DNA from: Thermoplasmata archaeon
Lineage (GTDB): Archaea > Thermoplasmatota > Thermoplasmata > Thermoplasmatales > Thermoplasmataceae
Reading direction: 5' to 3'
Length of the DNA: 23,924 nt
Assembly (NCBI GenBank): GCA_021846695.1
Contig: JAJZWN010000018.1
Span: 1 to 23,924, forward strand
Part shown: piece after piece, positions 15,243-23,558 of the stretch
Position numbering within the stretch: the first letter of the stretch is position 1
How the letters are laid out: each line of letters begins with the position of its first letter
Notes under the pieces: model-generated
Seen by the model: the letters and a program-made list of their open reading frames with translations, nothing else
Databases searched by the model: none
Told to the model about the DNA's origin: nothing
Position numbers and translations under genes: made by a program

Positions 15243-17006
15243 TCATTTATAGCGGTTAAAGAAATCTATTGTTTCTTTATACTGCGTAATCATATGATCC
15301 TTCTCTGTAAATCCATGCCCTTCCCGGGGGTACACTAATAATCTTACAGATTTGCCATGTTCCTTCAAAAATCTGTAAAACTCATAATACTGCCCTATGG
15401 GAACATATGGATCTTCCACCCCGTGCATCAGCAATACAGGAGTTTTTACATCATGATCCATTCTTATTGCGGAAAATCCATCGTATTTTTTGAAATTATA
15501 TGGGTCATCATTCATATGCACCCGATCCCAGTTATAGAGATTGGATACACCGTGGAAACTAATCCAGTCAGAAATTCCGTAGAGCGAAACAGAAGCTTTG
15601 AATATATCTGATTTCATGATTGCCAGAGCAGACATATAACCGCCATATGAACCACCTGTTATATATATCCTATCGGTCTTTATTTTTCCCTGTTGCTTAA
15701 GATAATTTATTCCGGTAATAACATCTTCAAAATCCATGCCGCCCATATCTCCCCGATTTGATTCAGCGTATTGTCTGCCCATTCCTATGCTTCCCCTGTA
15801 ATTAGGAAGGAACACTGAAAATCCGGCACCGAGATATATTGTTGTCCTGTCTATGAATGCAGGATAGGAAAAGGATGTAGGCCCTCCATGTATGTATACA
15901 ATTACAGGTTTTTCTGAACCTTCCGATCTGAAGAAGCCGTAGATATCCTTGCCATCTGAGGATTTCCATTCCACGAGCTCTGATGGATATGCCTTAAGGT
16001 TCTGCAGTTCACTATTTATTCCAGATCTGCTAACCTTTCCAGATTCTACACGCACAATTTCTGCTATTTCCTTTTCATTGGAATATGAAAATACAAATAC
16101 ATTCCCATTTGTTGAAAATGCAGGTGAAAATACCGGATATACGATTCCGCTTCCTTCCCATATGGCTTTTCTGGATTCCATATTTCTTATGGTAAATGTG
16201 CCCATATGATTTTCCAGTGCATACATAGAATCCCCAGAAAATTCAATATGTGAATACGTTGTTCCTGCGCCCTCTGTAATATTCTTTGCAGTTCCATTTT
16301 CCAGCAGTATTATATCTCCGGATATGACACCCCTGTCGCTCATTAGTGATTCAAGGAAAGCTACCCTGTCCCCGTGGACCTTAATTTTTCCAAGTTCCCT
16401 GAAATCGGGGTCATACACCTTTTCTACCTTTCCATCCAGGTATATTTTTGAAATAGATGAACTGTACCAGCAACTCTCCATAGGTTTGCTGGAGGTAACA
16501 GCGTATATATTTTCACCATCATTGTCAAATTCCCATATGTGTATATTTCCGGTTATCTTTTTAATTCCATTTGAAAGGTCCAGCAAATACATTTCATTCA
16601 ACAGATCATTTTCTTCAAAAAAGTAGGCATCTTCAGGACTGCTGTGTTTTTTTATCGTGGCTGTGAAAAGGATTTTATCACCCATCCATTTTGCCTGCTG
16701 TATTCCGCCCTCAAATTTTATGTTCAGGTCTGAATAGCCATTCCCTGTTATATGTATTCCATATCCATCAGCATACAGTAGCCGGCCTGTATCTGAGATA
16801 TCAATACATGTTATGCCAGTTCCCTGAATCACCCTCTCTGTTGAGAGGTCTTCCTTTAGAATGTAAATATACTTTTTAAATTCCTTTTTCTTATAGTCCC
16901 TGTACGTACTTCCAACCAGTGCTGCAATATGTTTTCCTGTACTGTCTGTTATAACATTTTCAATATTTTTTAATCTCAGAAGATCTTCTATTCTATGCCC
17001 TTCCAT
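15243..17006 (-). CDS. S9 family serine peptidase (acylaminoacyl-peptidase-like)
   Basis: 587 residues from ATG 17006. The N-terminal two thirds is a predicted beta-propeller made of short strand repeats; the C-terminal alpha/beta-hydrolase domain begins near residue 345. Catalytic triad: Ser453 in GGSYGGYM, Asp532 in GVEDPYVP and His564 in EGHGF; YIHGGPTSFSYP forms the oxyanion region. It would remove N-acyl amino acids or cleave short peptides in the cytoplasm. A TTG at 17021 is in frame, but ATG 17006 has a TATA-like element (17024-17033) at leaderless distance. No signal peptide. It could finish peptides cut by the M13 enzyme or the proteasome. Confidence 0.92.
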   Translation of the reverse strand: MEGHRIEDLLRLKNIENVITDSTGKHIAALVGSTYRDYKKKEFKKYIYILKEDLSTERVIQGTGITCIDISDTGRLLYADGYGIHITGNGYSDLNIKFEGGIQQAKWMGDKILFTATIKKHSSPEDAYFFEENDLLNEMYLLDLSNGIKKITGNIHIWEFDNDGENIYAVTSSKPMESCWYSSSISKIYLDGKVEKVYDPDFRELGKIKVHGDRVAFLESLMSDRGVISGDIILLENGTAKNITEGAGTTYSHIEFSGDSMYALENHMGTFTIRNMESRKAIWEGSGIVYPVFSPAFSTNGNVFVFSYSNEKEIAEIVRVESGKVSRSGINSELQNLKAYPSELVEWKSSDGKDIYGFFRSEGSEKPVIVYIHGGPTSFSYPAFIDRTTIYLGAGFSVFLPNYRGSIGMGRQYAESNRGDMGGMDFEDVITGINYLKQQGKIKTDRIYITGGSYGGYMSALAIMKSDIFKASVSLYGISDWISFHGVSNLYNWDRVHMNDDPYNFKKYDGFSAIRMDHDVKTPVLLMHGVEDPYVPIGQYYEFYRFLKEHGKSVRLLVYPREGHGFTEKDHMITQYKETIDFFNRYK

Positions 17007-17023
17007 TGTTTTATAATTCAAAT

Positions 17024-17033
17024 TAATATTAAA
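17024..17033 (-). promoter_or_regulatory. TATA box of the S9 peptidase gene
   Basis: On the minus strand TTTAATATTA lies about 23 bases before ATG 17006. It supports that ATG over the upstream TTG as start and predicts a leaderless transcript. Confidence 0.4.
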
Positions 17034-17154
17034 ACTTGGTTATTGGATTTCCATTAAAATAATTGCTTTATCACTGTTTTATTCAATTCTGTAAGCATTT
17101 ATGATCTGGTTACCAATAAAATATAATGTTAAAATTAATTGCAAATATTATAAT

Positions 17155-18951
17155 TTAAATTTGTTTTTCCACTCCATCTTTCATGTTATGAAATTCTCTC
17201 CACAGTTCTTCGGGGAAACTATCGCCTATCTTTTTGAAAAATGGTTCTATTTCGTTAAGTTCCTTTAACCATCCAGGGTAATCTATCTCAAAGAGCTGTT
17301 CCAATTTCTTTTTGCCTAAATTCCCAGAAGGGAAATTAGCTATGTCAGGAATTAATCCAACAGGAGTTTCAATGGCATTTGATTTTGCATCCAGCCTGCT
17401 GGCAATCCATTCAATAACCCTGAAATTCTCACTGAAGCCAGGCCATATGAAATTTCCATCAGAATCCTTTCTGAACCAGTTCACATAAAAAATTTCAGGT
17501 CTGTGCTTTACAAGTTTCCCCATATCAAGCCAGTGCTGGAAGTAATCGCCTATGTTATATCCGCAGAAGGGAATCATGGCCATAGGGTCGTTTCTCAGTA
17601 TTCCAACTTTTCCCGTTGTGGCGGCCGTTGTTTCCGCCCTTATCATTGCACCGAAAAGTACCCCCTGTGCCCAGCTCTTCGCCTGCCTTACAAGCGGTAT
17701 GAGATCACTGCGCCTCCCGCCGAATAACATAGCGTCAATCTTCAAGCCTTCATTATCATAGAATTTATTAGAAAGATAGGGGTAATTCTTTATTGGTGTA
17801 GTGAAACGTGAGTTTGGATGGGCCGCATTCTTTAAATCTGTTGTTAAATTGGCATGCCAGTCATATACCTCATTTACCGACGTATCAAGTGAATACCACC
17901 ATGGTTTGCCATCCGTTGTTAGTGCTGTGTTTGTAAAAATTGTATCTCTATTGAATGCTTTCATTGCATTGGGATTTGTTGTTGCATTGGTGCCGGGTGC
18001 AACACCGAAAAATCCATATTCTGGGTTAATTGCGTAGAGTGAGTCATTATTGATATGCATCCATATAATATCATCACTCAATAGCTGCGCATCCCAGCCA
18101 TCCATATCAGCGGGAGTCCGTATCATGGAGAGGTTTGTTTTGCCGCTGGCACTTGGAAAAGCACCAGAGATCCCATATTTTCTCCCATCTGGTGATGTAA
18201 CTTCAAGTGCCATCATATGTTCTGCCATTCTTGAATTGTCCCTTGCGTGCACACTTGCTATCCTGAGTGCATAGGCTTTTTTGGTCAGAAGGGCATTTCC
18301 CCCATATGCTGTATTTACACTTATTATCAGGTCTTCATCTGTGAAATGTGCAATGTACCTGTTATTTTTATCCAGGGTGCCGGTTACATGGACTGCTACC
18401 ACATATTTGCCTGTTTTTTCTATACGGTTTATGGCTTCTTTTCCAACAAGCGATATTTTTATCAGGTTAATTACAACATATGGATTATCTGTAAGCTGTA
18501 TGCCTGCTTCACTGTATTTAGAACCTGCAGGGCCAAGAATAAATGGCACTATATACATAGTCTTATTCTTCATTGAACCTTTAATTAAATTAAAAATGCG
18601 GGATTTTAATTGTTCTGGTTCCATCCAGTTATTGGTTGCACCAGCATTCTTCTCATCTAAGCTGGATATGTATGTATCTTTCTCGGTCCTTGCAACATCA
18701 TCTGGATTGCTCCTGTACAGGTAAGAATTACTATAATATTTCCTATTCAATTCTATAAGTTCATGGTCTGTTGCCATTTCTCCTACCAGTTTTTTTTCAT
18801 AAAAATCCGGTTCAGTAATAACAACAATGTTCGCTGGCTCAAGCATTCTCACAAATGTTTCCAGTCTTCCATTCAATTCTGGATTTCTATGGAATAATAA
18901 CATTTTTAGCAGATTTTCCGGATTTTTTGATATATTTTCTATATCACCCAT
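17155..18951 (-). CDS. pckG: Phosphoenolpyruvate carboxykinase (GTP)
   Basis: 598 residues, the usual size for GTP-type PEPCK. Converts oxaloacetate plus GTP to PEP plus CO2 in gluconeogenesis (or the reverse). Metal ligands K224/K225, H245 (AEHMMALEV) and D294 (LSDDIIWM) are in place; the P-loop is AFPSASGKTNLSM (264-276); FGGRRSDLIPLV and WPGFSENFRVIEWI are diagnostic segments. The P-loop residue that is the hyper-reactive cysteine of animal GTP-PEPCK (FPSACGKT) is serine here (S269). The start is leaderless, with a TATA box at 18972-18981. It is a lone minus-strand gene that would supply PEP for sugar synthesis when the cell lives on peptides. Confidence 0.95.
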   Translation of the reverse strand: MGDIENISKNPENLLKMLLFHRNPELNGRLETFVRMLEPANIVVITEPDFYEKKLVGEMATDHELIELNRKYYSNSYLYRSNPDDVARTEKDTYISSLDEKNAGATNNWMEPEQLKSRIFNLIKGSMKNKTMYIVPFILGPAGSKYSEAGIQLTDNPYVVINLIKISLVGKEAINRIEKTGKYVVAVHVTGTLDKNNRYIAHFTDEDLIISVNTAYGGNALLTKKAYALRIASVHARDNSRMAEHMMALEVTSPDGRKYGISGAFPSASGKTNLSMIRTPADMDGWDAQLLSDDIIWMHINNDSLYAINPEYGFFGVAPGTNATTNPNAMKAFNRDTIFTNTALTTDGKPWWYSLDTSVNEVYDWHANLTTDLKNAAHPNSRFTTPIKNYPYLSNKFYDNEGLKIDAMLFGGRRSDLIPLVRQAKSWAQGVLFGAMIRAETTAATTGKVGILRNDPMAMIPFCGYNIGDYFQHWLDMGKLVKHRPEIFYVNWFRKDSDGNFIWPGFSENFRVIEWIASRLDAKSNAIETPVGLIPDIANFPSGNLGKKKLEQLFEIDYPGWLKELNEIEPFFKKIGDSFPEELWREFHNMKDGVEKQI

Positions 18952-18971
18952 ATAGTTTGATGTTAACCCTG

Positions 18972-18981
18972 TTATATAAAC
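18972..18981 (-). promoter_or_regulatory. TATA box of the PEPCK gene
   Basis: On the minus strand GTTTATATAA is centred 26 bases before ATG 18951, ideal spacing for a leaderless transcript. Confidence 0.55.
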
Positions 18982-19285
18982 ATGCTATAATTTTAAAAAT
19001 TTATAAATAATATATAGAATTATTTATAAAATAATAGAAATTCTAATATCTAGCCTTTCCATTGTCCTAAAAACTTTAATAGTAAAAAAATATAAGTATT
19101 GAATTTATTTCATAAGGTTAAATATTATTTATTGCCTGATATAAAAATTCTATTCTACATTGAATTTATCCTGTGATGGAAAATTTAAACATATTTATAA
19201 ATGTAGCACCAAATTAAATATTTAATGAAAGCAAAAATCAGTAAGCTACAAAAATTCGAAATGTATAAGGCGTAATGGCATTTAG

Positions 19286-19319
19286 TAAGGTTACCGTATA
19301 TGTTAACCTTATAAATATC
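19286..19319 (+). promoter_or_regulatory. Operator-like inverted repeat abutting a TATA box (orphan promoter)
   Basis: TAAGGTTA (19286-19293) and TAACCTTA (19304-19311) form a perfect 8-bp inverted repeat with a 10-base spacer. The right arm runs into ATAAATATC (19311-19319), a good archaeal TATA box for + transcription starting near 19340. No convincing + strand gene follows, so the target may be a small RNA of roughly 80 bases ending at the T-run 19409-19415, or a lost gene. Confidence 0.35.
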
Positions 19320-19349
19320 TGCTTTCAAAAGTTATCATCTTTATGATAC

Positions 19350-19433
19350 TTAAACTCCGTGTGTACACTCTATGCCTTCTATCATTCTTTTTGGTTCCGG
19401 TCTTGACCTTTTTTTATCTTTAGCAGGTTCCAT
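19350..19433 (-). pseudogene. 27-codon basic ORF, probable remnant
   Basis: On the minus strand an ATG at 19433 opens a 27-codon, strongly basic frame (EPAKDKKRSRPEPKRMIEGI) ending at a TAA (19352..19350). The composition is that of real protein rather than random AT-rich DNA. The frame is open a further 13 codons upstream of the ATG (from after a TAA), so it may be the C-terminal tail of a lost gene, possibly a transposase. A TATA-like sequence lies around 19448-19456, leaving a short independent gene as the other reading. Confidence 0.3.
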
Positions 19434-19497
19434 TTTGCTTGAATTATTAATGTATACCAGGAATAGGTATAGTTATCATTTCACTTAACTATACAAT

Positions 19498-20733
19498 TTA
19501 TTCATGTGTATTGCTTGATTGTATGGCATGCAGTAATTTGTTATATGAATCGACATTCTCTTTTTTACCTGTAGCATTGCAACTATTGATAAGGTCCTTT
19601 AATCCTGATACAAGGTCCTTATTCTCGCATTCATCTTCTTTGCACATCTTTTCAAGAGTTTTCAGGCCATATGAAAAAACTGGTGAGAGCAGGGATATCA
19701 CATCACTGTACCTTGCCAGTTCAAATAGCACATGGCTCATTTTTACCGGGATTATTACACTTCCCGGTTCTCTCTTCAATGCCTGTTCATAGGTAGCAAT
19801 GGCATCATCAGCTTTATTAAGCAAATATAAGTCATGTGCTTTTTTAAGAAATGCGGGAATAGCTGCATTTGAAGGCGATTTCGTGCCCTCATAGTAATTA
19901 TCAACCAGTTTAATTGCTTTATCATAATTTTCAATAGCGTTACTATAGTTTTTCATAATATCGTACATAATCCCCATATCATAATAGGCGGCAGCAAATC
20001 TACTGTCAAGTTCTATTGCTTCAGCATAATATTTCAAAGCCTCTTTGTATTTTTTCATTGCTGTTAGAATGTTTCCCATTAAATCGAAATTATCCGGAAC
20101 GTCTGATTCAAGATCTATTGCCCTCTCAGCATCCAGGATAGCATCTTCAAACTTGCCCTGATTAAGATAAATTATTGACCTGTTGTAATAAGCTTCTCCA
20201 AAATTTGGCTCGATTTCTATAACCCTGTTATATTCTTCAAGTGCTTCAGGAAATTTTTCCATATACGAATAAGTCATGGCTTTTCCATAGTGAAACTGGT
20301 ATACACCGGGAAGTATTTTTATTGCTATATTATACTGTTCTATAGCAGGGCCATATTTTTTGTCATCAAGAAGAAGGTCTCCTTTAATAGAATGGTAATC
20401 GGGATTTCCAGGAGCCATATTTATTGCAGTGTCAAGTGCTGCGTATGCCTCGCTGTTATTGTTATCATTTATCAATGCATATGCCTTTGCAATGTAATAC
20501 TCCGGCTTTTTAACTATAGACAAGGCCTTATCTATGTCTTCTATTGCCTTCTTGCTCTCGCCTGTATATATGTAACACCATGAACGCTTTTCATAGTAGT
20601 CTGGGTTGGCTCCGTCTAATTTAATGGCCCTGGTTAAAGGAAGAATTGCTTTATCATATACTTCATCATCAAAAAGTCTCATTGCTTCGTTATAATATTT
20701 ATCAACCTGTTTATCAATACTTTTATCGGCCAT
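19498..20733 (-). CDS. TPR-repeat protein (about ten tetratricopeptide repeats)
   Basis: 411 residues, nearly all tandem 34-residue TPR units (for example YYNRSIIYLNQGKFEDAI, AYYDMGIMYDIMKNYSNAI), running from about residue 8 to 350, with a break at KSPSNAAIPA near 290. The C-terminal 60 residues are helical, with a MCKEDEC cysteine pair. TPR arrays are protein-protein interaction scaffolds; no enzymatic domain or signal peptide is present, so it is a cytoplasmic adaptor of unknown partner. The start is leaderless: TATA-like TTATATAATA (20752-20761) is 24 bases upstream. Confidence 0.9.
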   Translation of the reverse strand: MADKSIDKQVDKYYNEAMRLFDDEVYDKAILPLTRAIKLDGANPDYYEKRSWCYIYTGESKKAIEDIDKALSIVKKPEYYIAKAYALINDNNNSEAYAALDTAINMAPGNPDYHSIKGDLLLDDKKYGPAIEQYNIAIKILPGVYQFHYGKAMTYSYMEKFPEALEEYNRVIEIEPNFGEAYYNRSIIYLNQGKFEDAILDAERAIDLESDVPDNFDLMGNILTAMKKYKEALKYYAEAIELDSRFAAAYYDMGIMYDIMKNYSNAIENYDKAIKLVDNYYEGTKSPSNAAIPAFLKKAHDLYLLNKADDAIATYEQALKREPGSVIIPVKMSHVLFELARYSDVISLLSPVFSYGLKTLEKMCKEDECENKDLVSGLKDLINSCNATGKKENVDSYNKLLHAIQSSNTHE

Positions 20734-20751
20734 AGGGATTATAGCCTTAAG

Positions 20752-20761
20752 TTATATAATA
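20752..20761 (-). promoter_or_regulatory. TATA box of the TPR gene
   Basis: On the minus strand TATTATATAA is centred 24 bases before ATG 20733, consistent with a leaderless transcript. Confidence 0.45.
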
Positions 20762-20935
20762 AAGTTCTATTCCTTACTGAAATTGTCCAGGTTTTTTCCA
20801 TGCTAAAATATTTGTACAGAATTATACCTTATATACCCTTATAACCATACAATGTCCGGTACTAAAGTCGTAATGATTTATTGCCTTTATCCTTTCTGGA
20901 AGTTATATGAAAACTATCAATATACAAAACGTATG

Positions 20936-20945
20936 TTTATTAATA
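20936..20945 (+). promoter_or_regulatory. TATA box of the first MFS transporter gene
   Basis: TTTATTAATA is centred 27 bases before GTG 20967, predicting transcription start at that codon. This supports the GTG rather than the internal ATG 21006 as the start. Confidence 0.4.
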
Positions 20946-20966
20946 CAATAGCTATGTTAATAAAAA

Positions 20967-22184
20967 GTGGTAAATATACCAAAAAGCACCAGCTATTTAT
21001 TAAAAATGAATGCCATACATCTTGGCACAAATTATCTATGGATTTCATACGAATCTTATATATTGCCCATTGAATTATTGTCCTATAATAAAAGCAGTTT
21101 ATTCCTGGGAATAATTGCATTTATAGGTACTGCCCTCGGTGTATTTATCGGCCTTTTTTTCGGGACATTGAGTGACAAATATAATTTCGGGTGGGGCCGC
21201 CGTGGACCTTATATTATGGCCGGAGCAATATTCATAGCGCTATCAATGTTTCTTAATCAGCTTCTAACTATTACACTTGCGGGTGTTCTTCTAGGGTATA
21301 TTATGATACAGGTCTCTTCGAATGTGGCAGTAGGGGCATACCAGCCACTATACGCAGATATTCTGGGTGAAGATCAAAGGGGCAAGGGCAGTGGAATAGG
21401 CGGCATATTCAGACTTTTAGGCTCTATGATGGGATATGGCATCACCGGTTTCCTGATAGACACCCAGTACAGGCAGTATGTAATTGTTTTAATAACGGTC
21501 GTGGTGGTTGTTACCGCCCTTCTGTCTACCAACACCATCAAAAAATCAGACCTGATAATCAAGCGGAAGAAGCCGGGGATAACAAAATTATTCATGGATA
21601 TGTTCAATTTAAAAAATGGTTTAAAAAATTATATCTATGTAGTTGTTGGAAGCTTCATGGTATTTTCAGGTGTTATAGGGCTATCATTCTTTGAGCTGTA
21701 TTTTTTTAAATACATATTGCATTACGCAAATCCAGCATATTATGTCTCAATCGCCGGCATTGTAGTACTTATCACATCTGCATTTGCATCATTTGTTTTC
21801 GGTGTATTGTCAGATAAAATAGGCAGAAAAAAGATCCTTGTTTATATAACTGTTATCGGTGGAATCGCGATGATTCTTATACCTGAATTTGAAAAATTCG
21901 TGTATTTTCTTATATTGGGCTCCATAATAGGCATGTCATATGGAATATTCATGAGTGTTTCCGACGCTTTAGCCAGCGATATGTCCCCTGGTGAGGAGAC
22001 TGGAAAATATATGGGTTACTATAACATGGCGACAGGAGGTGCATCCTCTATGTCACCCCTCATATATGGATTAATTCTTTATTTTTCTTCATCATATTCC
22101 CTTGGTTTCAGATATGTTTTTTATGCCGCAGGAGGATTTTTCTTTATAGGATTTGCCATGTTTTATAAGATACTGAAAGATTAA
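20967..22184 (+). CDS. MFS transporter, sugar-type (GPH/SLC45-like), copy 1
   Basis: 405 residues, 12 hydrophobic helices. The loop 2-3 motif GTLSDKYNFGWGRRGPYIM matches the SD..WGRR.P signature of sugar:cation symporters related to the GPH/SLC45 groups, and YQPLYADILGEDQRGKGSG is the helix 4-5 conserved region; GVLSDKIGRKKILVY repeats the motif in the second half. The start is GTG 20967: the paralogue downstream has a matching N-terminus (both reach M-N-x-x-x-LG-x-NYLW at equal distance), and a TATA box fits leaderless initiation there. It may take up sugars or related solutes across the membrane; the substrate is not known. Confidence 0.88.
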   Translation: MVNIPKSTSYLLKMNAIHLGTNYLWISYESYILPIELLSYNKSSLFLGIIAFIGTALGVFIGLFFGTLSDKYNFGWGRRGPYIMAGAIFIALSMFLNQLLTITLAGVLLGYIMIQVSSNVAVGAYQPLYADILGEDQRGKGSGIGGIFRLLGSMMGYGITGFLIDTQYRQYVIVLITVVVVVTALLSTNTIKKSDLIIKRKKPGITKLFMDMFNLKNGLKNYIYVVVGSFMVFSGVIGLSFFELYFFKYILHYANPAYYVSIAGIVVLITSAFASFVFGVLSDKIGRKKILVYITVIGGIAMILIPEFEKFVYFLILGSIIGMSYGIFMSVSDALASDMSPGEETGKYMGYYNMATGGASSMSPLIYGLILYFSSSYSLGFRYVFYAAGGFFFIGFAMFYKILKD

Positions 22185-22192
22185 TTTATAAG
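22184..22192 (+). promoter_or_regulatory. TATA box of the second MFS transporter gene
   Basis: ATTTATAAG overlaps the stop codon of the first MFS gene and is centred 25 bases before GTG 22213. The second copy therefore appears to have its own leaderless promoter. Confidence 0.45.
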
Positions 22193-22212
22193 CTATCTGC
22201 TTATGCATTATA

Positions 22213-23466
22213 GTGAACAAATACTCATTGAAGTCTTTCAGGTATATTTTTGGGATGAATTCCGTATATCTTGGAAATAATTATTTATGGACTTCCTTTG
22301 AGTCATTATTCCTCCCATATGTAATAGAATTATTAGTTCCATCCAGGCTCCAGACGATATATCTTGGAATAATTGCTTTTGCGGGCATAATTATCGGAAT
22401 TGCATTCAATTTTCTTTCCGGATCATTTTCAGATAAATTCCATTCAAGATATGGCCGGAGATCACCCATGATTTTAACAGGTTCTATAATCGTTATATTC
22501 TCATTGTTGCTATTTATAGTAATCAAAGAAACCATTATTACAATTTTTATTATTTACATCCTGATTGAAATTGGGTCGAATATTGCTTACGGTTCCTACC
22601 AGCCGTTGATTAGAGATATAATCCCCGAATCGCAGAGAAGTACATCATCAGGAGTAGGTGGGTTTTTCACACTGATTGGTTCAGCTTTTGGATTCGGGTT
22701 ATCTGGAGTTTTAATCGGAACAGGGCGGATAGAGCTTGCCACTGTATTAATACTTATAACTATAGCTGCAGGAGCTATAATCACAATATTTACAATAAAA
22801 AGAGAGGATTATATAAGCAACTCCGAAATTATTCGTCGGAAGCTTTCCGGTGTTATTAAAAACTTTAAACAATCTACAAAATTTAAATGGATGGCAATAG
22901 CGAATTTTTTCATAACCACAGGGAGCTCTGGACTGGTATTCTTTGAATATTACTATTTTGAATATTCACTTGATTTGAAGGATACTGCAATATATGTTGC
23001 AATAGCAGGGGTAACCATACTTTTAATTTCAGCGTTGTCTACTGTGGGCATTGGAATTCTGGCTGATAAAATAAATAAAGAAATATTTCTGTTAATATTT
23101 CCATTGATAAGTGGCTTCAGCATATTATTTATCTCGTTCATACACGCATTTTACTTATTTTTGGTACTTGGTTCATTAATAGGGATAGCGTATGGGAATT
23201 ACTTTACAATTACAAATTCATTTATGAGTTTCATAGTCCCGCATGGAAGTGCAGGCAAATATTTATCCATATTCCTTGTTTCCACAGAAATAGGTGCAGC
23301 GTTTTCCCCATTGATATACGGGCTGGTTCTTTTTCTATTTCGCGGAATGGGTTCTGCTGAGTATTCCCGGCTTTTTGAATTATCCTCTATTTTCTATTTT
23401 ATAGGTTTTACCCTGATACTGTTGAAGGTGGTCAACATACAAGGTACTGTGAATGGTCGGGATTAG
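22213..23466 (+). CDS. MFS transporter, sugar-type (GPH/SLC45-like), copy 2
   Basis: 417 residues, 12 helices, clear paralogue of the preceding gene (shared MN.VYLGNNYLWTSFES versus MNAIHLGTNYLWISYES, and SYQPLIRDIIPESQRSTSSG versus AYQPLYADILGEDQRGKGSG). The loop 2-3 motif is GSFSDKFHSRYGRRSPMIL; in the second half GILADKINKEIF has lost the GRK residues seen in copy 1. GTG start, 28 bases after the first copy. Divergence is spread through the protein, so this is an old tandem duplication that may have given a different substrate. Confidence 0.88.
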   Translation: MNKYSLKSFRYIFGMNSVYLGNNYLWTSFESLFLPYVIELLVPSRLQTIYLGIIAFAGIIIGIAFNFLSGSFSDKFHSRYGRRSPMILTGSIIVIFSLLLFIVIKETIITIFIIYILIEIGSNIAYGSYQPLIRDIIPESQRSTSSGVGGFFTLIGSAFGFGLSGVLIGTGRIELATVLILITIAAGAIITIFTIKREDYISNSEIIRRKLSGVIKNFKQSTKFKWMAIANFFITTGSSGLVFFEYYYFEYSLDLKDTAIYVAIAGVTILLISALSTVGIGILADKINKEIFLLIFPLISGFSILFISFIHAFYLFLVLGSLIGIAYGNYFTITNSFMSFIVPHGSAGKYLSIFLVSTEIGAAFSPLIYGLVLFLFRGMGSAEYSRLFELSSIFYFIGFTLILLKVVNIQGTVNGRD

Positions 23467-23547
23467 GGCGCAAAATTTTACCATTTACCCGGGAATATAA
23501 GAAAAATAATCCTGTATCTCTTGATACTGCTTATAATACATAAAGTA

Positions 23548-23557
23548 TTTTTCTTTT
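23548..23557 (+). terminator. T-rich terminator after the MFS pair
   Basis: TTTTTCTTTT about 80 bases after the stop of the second MFS gene, directly before the probable left end of the insertion sequence. It may serve as terminator for the transporter transcript. Confidence 0.35.
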
Positions 23558-23558
23558 A

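Larger units (their letters stand above)
18982..19497. other. Long intergenic gap with small ORFs, a palindrome and an orphan promoter
   Basis: Over 500 AT-rich bases between PEPCK and the TPR gene. It contains ATTGAATTTAT twice (near 19098 and 19159), a TATA-like ATTTATAAAT (19193-19202) preceding a 16-codon + ORF (19225-19275), an 8-bp inverted repeat with an adjoining TATA box (19286-19319), and a 27-codon minus-strand ORF (19350-19433). Scattered short frames of this kind suggest a decayed insertion or a small RNA locus. No standard gene is supported. Confidence 0.4.

Noticed and set aside
20852..21073. 73-codon + frame before and overlapping the first MFS gene
   Set aside because: A TATA-like sequence lies upstream, but the peptide is unremarkable, it overlaps the MFS start in another frame, and the MFS start is well supported by the paralogue and its own TATA box.
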